NCBI GenBank assembly: GCA_020024595.1
Contig: JAHHTO010000108.1
Span: forward strand, 1-8,180
Source of the DNA: Schaedlerella sp.
GTDB taxonomy: Bacteria > Bacillota > Clostridia > Lachnospirales > Lachnospiraceae
Direction: 5' to 3'
Length of the DNA: 8,180 bases
In this document: piece by piece, positions 5,537-8,180 of the stretch
Position numbering within the stretch: the first letter of the stretch is position 1
Layout: every line of letters begins with the position of its first letter
Notes under the pieces: model-generated
Database searches by the model: none
What the model was told of the DNA's origin: nothing
The model's input: the letters and a program-made list of their open reading frames with translations, nothing else
Position numbers and translations under genes: made by a program

Positions 5537-7376
5537 TCAAAACCTCCTTGCGCCTGCTACCTGAAATTCCAAGGATATCACCCAAATGAATGATGCGATA
5601 CCCTCTTCGTTCCACCCAATTAAGAAGTTCCTGATTAATCGCCCCCTTATGTTCAATCACATATGACAGCATAAATGGAATTTCGTCCGTGGTTAAATCA
5701 TCTGCGAAGTTAAATAGCTCCAGCTCCAGTTCTTTATTCCACCCATCAAATCCTCTTTTTCCATCATTATAGGAACCCGTAGTTAAATTATAAGGGGGAT
5801 CAAAGTATACAAAAGAGGTTTTGTCTATTCGGTCTCGCAAATCACGATAACTCTGTTCACTGAATTCGATGTTTTTTTCTTTGATTCTTCTGGAAAAGCT
5901 GATTAGTTTTTCCAGAATTTTATCATTGAACCATCGCATTCCAACTGGATTGTTAAAATCATGTTTGCTGTTGAATCGAATCTGTTGCTGAAACCCATAT
6001 AAAATAATAGTAAACAGCAATCGGGGATCTCTTTTTTTCTGAGGCAAAGAATTGTAGTAACTACGAGCTTCTAAATATGCCGGTGCATTTGCCTTTTCAA
6101 GGCCGAACTTCTTAATCACCCTCCGAATATAAAGAAGATAGTCGTATGTTTCATATTCGTTAAAAGATCGAATCAAACCTGCAACCAAATAATTAAGATC
6201 GTTATATAGCACCTTTTCCGAACGTGCATTGATACCTACATTAAAACCTCCACCAAACGCATCGATAAAAGTATTATACTCCTGCGGCTGATATTTGAAG
6301 ATTTCGGGTACAATTTTTGCTTTACTTCCAATGTAATTTAAGGGGGATTCGTAAACCACATCTTCGGCAGGTTTTAATTCGACAAAGAACAGATATTCAA
6401 AATGTGGATTCTCATTTTGCGATTTCCAGTTTTGATACTTTTTGTAGGCAATTTTCTTGCAAACAAATGTCTCAGGCTTACCATACCGCTTCATTGCAGC
6501 TTCGATATATTCCTTAGACATAAACCCATCATTATTATAACTCAACACCACATATTTTGCCTTAGTCTTTGAAAGGATTCTATCAAACATGATATTAGCC
6601 TTGAATTCCTTAGACCAATCTGATCTCATAGGTGCTGTACTCCGAGATCCTGTTACTTTGCTAATTGAAGGATTATCATCAAGCACCAAGGTTTCCAGCA
6701 AATGGTATTGCGTTCCATATTGATTCTGTGTATACGGAGGATCTAAGTAAAGAATATCACAATCCACGGTACCAATAATATCTTCTATTTTAGCATTGTA
6801 TGTTTGAACTGAACTACACAGTTCTTTTCTAAAGTCCACAGAATTAAAAGTAATTTTTTTAGTGGCACGGGAATCCCACTTTTTTAGAAAGGCTCCATAC
6901 ACACCTGCTGTATTGGAAACATCAGAAACCGACTCAATAAGACAGGCAAGTAAATAACTATACTCATTATCTGTTATTTTATCTTCATTTTTCCATTCTT
7001 CAATCTGGTGTCTAAAATAATCAATCCGCCCAGCATTCTCTGGCGTGAAATACATTCGTTGACTTCTGGTGGGGGCATAATTATTATACATGAATCCGTG
7101 CTGGCAATTTTCATTACCGTTCAAGTAGGTAAAAGGATCAAATCCTAATTTTTCGAATGTGCATGTTGGAGCACAAACTCGCCCTTTTGTATATGTTACT
7201 GCCCATGTCAAATTATCGTTAATTACAATCTTATAATCCGACTTAAAATAATCTGATACTGATCCAGAGCCACAGAACGCATCAAAGAAAGTATACTGTG
7301 ATTGAAGTAGCCCCTTGGATTCGAGCAACTCTCTGATTTCTGGTAATATTGACTCTTTATTTCCTAAATATCTCAT
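5511..7376 (-). CDS. Fused double-domain N6-adenine DNA methyltransferase
   Basis: The 621-residue protein contains two complete Dam-like (D12 class) methylase halves. The first has an N-terminal RYLGNKESILPEI (2-14), the AdoMet-binding FFDAFCGSGSVSDYF (30-44) and the catalytic DPPY (212-215). The second repeats the order with LNYIGSK (346-352), FIDAFGGGFNVG (370-381) and DPPY (526-529). The protein transfers a methyl group from AdoMet to N6 of adenine and shields host sites from the neighbouring HNH nuclease. The fused arrangement and the length resemble M.FokI (about 650 residues), in which each half modifies one strand of an asymmetric site; this suggests an asymmetric target here. The ATG overlaps the stop of the regulator gene by one base (TAATG, 7374-7378), with no strong ribosome site of its own, so translation is probably coupled. 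The second AdoMet motif, GGGFN instead of GSGS, departs slightly from consensus but is within the variation of such second halves. Confidence 0.93.
   Translation of the reverse strand: MRYLGNKESILPEIRELLESKGLLQSQYTFFDAFCGSGSVSDYFKSDYKIVINDNLTWAVTYTKGRVCAPTCTFEKLGFDPFTYLNGNENCQHGFMYNNYAPTRSQRMYFTPENAGRIDYFRHQIEEWKNEDKITDNEYSYLLACLIESVSDVSNTAGVYGAFLKKWDSRATKKITFNSVDFRKELCSSVQTYNAKIEDIIGTVDCDILYLDPPYTQNQYGTQYHLLETLVLDDNPSISKVTGSRSTAPMRSDWSKEFKANIMFDRILSKTKAKYVVLSYNNDGFMSKEYIEAAMKRYGKPETFVCKKIAYKKYQNWKSQNENPHFEYLFFVELKPAEDVVYESPLNYIGSKAKIVPEIFKYQPQEYNTFIDAFGGGFNVGINARSEKVLYNDLNYLVAGLIRSFNEYETYDYLLYIRRVIKKFGLEKANAPAYLEARSYYNSLPQKKRDPRLLFTIILYGFQQQIRFNSKHDFNNPVGMRWFNDKILEKLISFSRRIKEKNIEFSEQSYRDLRDRIDKTSFVYFDPPYNLTTGSYNDGKRGFDGWNKELELELFNFADDLTTDEIPFMLSYVIEHKGAINQELLNWVERRGYRIIHLGDILGISGSRRKEVLIVNYEIHK
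5543..5548 (-). promoter_or_regulatory. Shine-Dalgarno site that favours a TTG start for the HNH gene
   Basis: AGGAGG on the minus strand, inside the last methylase codons, stands 6 bases before TTG at 5536 and 15 bases before the in-frame ATG at 5527. Normal spacing favours the TTG. A weak start codon would keep nuclease levels below methylase levels, which is a useful balance in restriction-modification systems. Confidence 0.65.
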
Positions 7377-7603
7377 TAAAAATTACGCTCCACAGCCTCA
7401 TCTGATAATTCAAATTCTAATACATCGTCAACACTGCATCCCAAAAGTGCGCAAATTTTCCCAACACTCTCCAACGAAACTGGCTCGCATTTTCCCATTC
7501 TTGCAAGTACATTTGAACTTATATTAGCATTTCGGATTAAATCAGTTTTTTTCATTTTCTTATCAATCAGTAGTTTCCATAATTTGTCGTAACAGACTTT
7601 CAT
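7376..7603 (-). CDS. Small XRE/Cro-type transcriptional regulator, likely controller of the cassette
   Basis: The 75-residue single-domain protein has a Cro/CI-type helix-turn-helix at about residues 17-38 (MKKTDLIRNANISSNVLARM), followed by the typical SLESVGKICALLGCSVDDVLEF close of this fold. Its compact size matches the Bacillota family beginning like YDKLWKLLIDK. The ATG at 7603 has GGAGGT (7609-7614) 5 bases upstream. The gene is first in the cassette and its stop overlaps the methylase start. By analogy with controller (C) proteins of type II systems, it probably binds its own promoter region and times methylase and nuclease synthesis after entry into a new host. Inverted sequence at 7704-7719 and the promoter region are candidate sites. 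The protein is a little shorter than many C proteins (about 80-100 residues), and generic autoregulation is equally possible. Confidence 0.88.
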   Translation of the reverse strand: MKVCYDKLWKLLIDKKMKKTDLIRNANISSNVLARMGKCEPVSLESVGKICALLGCSVDDVLEFELSDEAVERNF

Positions 7604-7647
7604 ACAGAACCTCCAAGTTCAACATGGCAACAATATATTTAGATTTA

Positions 7648-7676
7648 ATTTTATCACACAACAACTCAAAACGCAA
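7648..7676 (-). promoter_or_regulatory. Promoter of the restriction-modification operon
   Basis: On the minus strand TTGCGT (7671-7676) is 17 bases from TAAAAT (7648-7653), which is extended by a TG at the right distance (TGaTAAAAT). The predicted start lies about 35-40 bases before the regulator ATG. The spacing and the extended -10 make this the best promoter in the gap of about 170 bases between the DUF6061-like gene and the regulator. Being separate, it lets the cassette be expressed on its own. Confidence 0.6.
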
Positions 7677-7703
7677 ACTTTTTTCACTATTTAGAACATT
7701 TAT

Positions 7704-7719
7704 ATCACGGTTTTGTGAT
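7704..7719. repeat. Short inverted repeat upstream of the cassette promoter, operator candidate
   Basis: ATCAC (7704-7708) and GTGAT (7715-7719) are exact complements 6 bases apart. They lie upstream of the -35 of the cassette promoter, where activating controller proteins usually bind. ATCAC also occurs at 7653-7657, over the -10. Arms of 5 bases in AT-rich DNA are weak evidence. Confidence 0.3.
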
Positions 7720-7774
7720 TTTAAGATGTAACAAAAGATTGCTTTTTTATTTTCTCAAAAAGATTATCTTTAGT

Positions 7775-8017
7775 TTAGTCCAGAGGCTTATACTCCGTAA
7801 CTGCTTTCAGGTATGCTTCTGGATCACCGTTCAGGATTAGGTCTGCGTAAGCCGCCGGGTCATTGTAAATCAGGTAGTCCAGCTCCGAACGCTGGTACAG
7901 ATTGTCGGCTACCTCATTCTCCACGGCGATGGTATCAATGGAGATCATGCTGTCATCGGCAAATTTCAGCTCCACGCAGGCCGTATCCATGTTGAACTCA
8001 CAGGATAACAATTTCAT
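7775..8017 (-). CDS. DUF6061-like small protein of mobile elements
   Basis: The 80-residue acidic protein starts MKLLSCEFNMDTACVELKF and carries the stretches VENEVADNLYQRSELDYLIY and EAYLKAVTEYKPLD. From memory this matches the DUF6061 family, small proteins of unknown function seen in conjugative and integrative elements of Clostridia; I could not check this by search. The start at 8017 is set by AAAGGAG (8025-8031), 7 bases upstream; a longer frame to 8077 lacks such a site. The ATG overlaps the stop of the preceding gene (ATGA, 8014-8017), so the two are coupled in one operon. The higher GC content than the adjoining cassette suggests it belongs to an older element backbone next to or around the cassette. 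A weak AT-rich stem follows the stop (AAAGAT and ATCTTT, about 7760-7772) and is unlikely to stop transcription fully. Confidence 0.8.
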   Translation of the reverse strand: MKLLSCEFNMDTACVELKFADDSMISIDTIAVENEVADNLYQRSELDYLIYNDPAAYADLILNGDPEAYLKAVTEYKPLD

Positions 8018-8180
8018 TTCTGGACTCCTTTCAGATTGTTGGTGTTTCGTTTTGCCAGGTCGCTGCACTTCCGGCACCGCTCCTTGCTGTATGGAGCGGT
8101 CAACCGAAAGCTCAGGCGGCCTTTTCGGATTTCAAAGGTCAGTCCGCCTTGCTCATCGTCATCGGTCTGGCGGCACTCTT
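8014..8180 (-). CDS. 3' end of an unrecognised gene (partial)
   Basis: An open frame enters from the right edge and gives the last 54 residues of a protein whose start lies outside the window. Readable parts include TFEIRKGRLSFRLTAPYSKE and, after it, CRKCSDLAKRNTNNLKGVQK, a basic tail with a CxxC pair that might bind zinc. The stop TGA overlaps the ATG of the DUF6061-like gene by the ATGA arrangement, which supports the frame and a shared operon. GC content is high, as in the next gene. I do not recognise the family. A mobile-element backbone role is inferred only from the neighbour. Confidence 0.65.
   Translation of the reverse strand, partial: ECRQTDDDEQGGLTFEIRKGRLSFRLTAPYSKERCRKCSDLAKRNTNNLKGVQK

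Noticed and set aside
6317..6517. 66-residue plus-strand open frame
   Set aside because: It is antisense to the methylase coding region, without a ribosome site or composition typical of a gene.
5516..7376. Similar first residues of the methylase (MRYLGNK) and of the HNH protein's internal ATG (MRYINK), suggesting a duplicated start
   Set aside because: The similarity stops after about six residues and involves common AT-rich codons; coincidence is the simpler explanation.
8018..8077. Longer start for the DUF6061-like protein at 8077
   Set aside because: The extra 20 residues are the out-of-frame reading of the upstream gene's end. The ribosome site AAAGGAG and the ATGA overlap fix the start at 8017.

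Overview
The window looks like accessory DNA from a gut-type Bacillota (Clostridia) genome. The evidence is strong AGGAGG-type ribosome binding sites, an ECF sigma/anti-sigma pair of the style common in Clostridia, and a small protein at the right edge that I recall as DUF6061-like, from conjugative elements of these bacteria. All confident genes lie on the minus strand, so transcription runs from right to left.

Right edge (about 7775-8180): the 3' end of an unrecognised gene overlaps by ATGA with an 80-residue DUF6061-like gene. This stretch is GC-rich; two 60-base rows counted by hand gave 48% and 60% GC.

Middle (about 3680-7660): an AT-rich restriction-modification cassette (two rows counted by hand gave 25% and 32% GC). 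In transcription order it holds a promoter, a 75-residue XRE-type regulator, a 621-residue double-domain N6-adenine DNA methyltransferase, an HNH-type endonuclease of about 400 residues, and a 168-residue protein I do not recognise. The first three genes overlap head to tail (TAATG, then a 26-base overlap with a TTG start), so they are probably one translationally coupled operon. The fused pair of methylase domains is the arrangement known from enzymes such as M.FokI, where each half methylates one strand of an asymmetric site. That makes an asymmetric-site (type IIS-like) system with an HNH nuclease the best reading.

Directly downstream (about 3270-3640) there is no open reading frame. There is, however, a near-consensus extended -10 promoter, several stem-loops and a strong intrinsic terminator, all oriented on the minus strand. 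Together they outline a candidate structured noncoding RNA of about 325 nt, the least explained element of the window. Its -35 box lies inside a perfect 10-bp inverted repeat.

From about 2480 to 3270 no convincing gene is present. The stretch holds a pyrimidine-rich tract that switches to a purine-rich tract with a degenerate AAATARGA repeat, plus several orphan hairpins. One of these has the form of a minus-strand terminator.

Left part (about 350-2460): an ECF sigma factor and a membrane-anchored anti-sigma-like protein with a large, probably beta-propeller, outer domain. They are coupled by an ATGA overlap, preceded by a promoter candidate and a 15-bp palindrome, and followed by a hairpin terminator. 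The first 257 bases contain what may be the decayed 3' end of a plus-strand gene.
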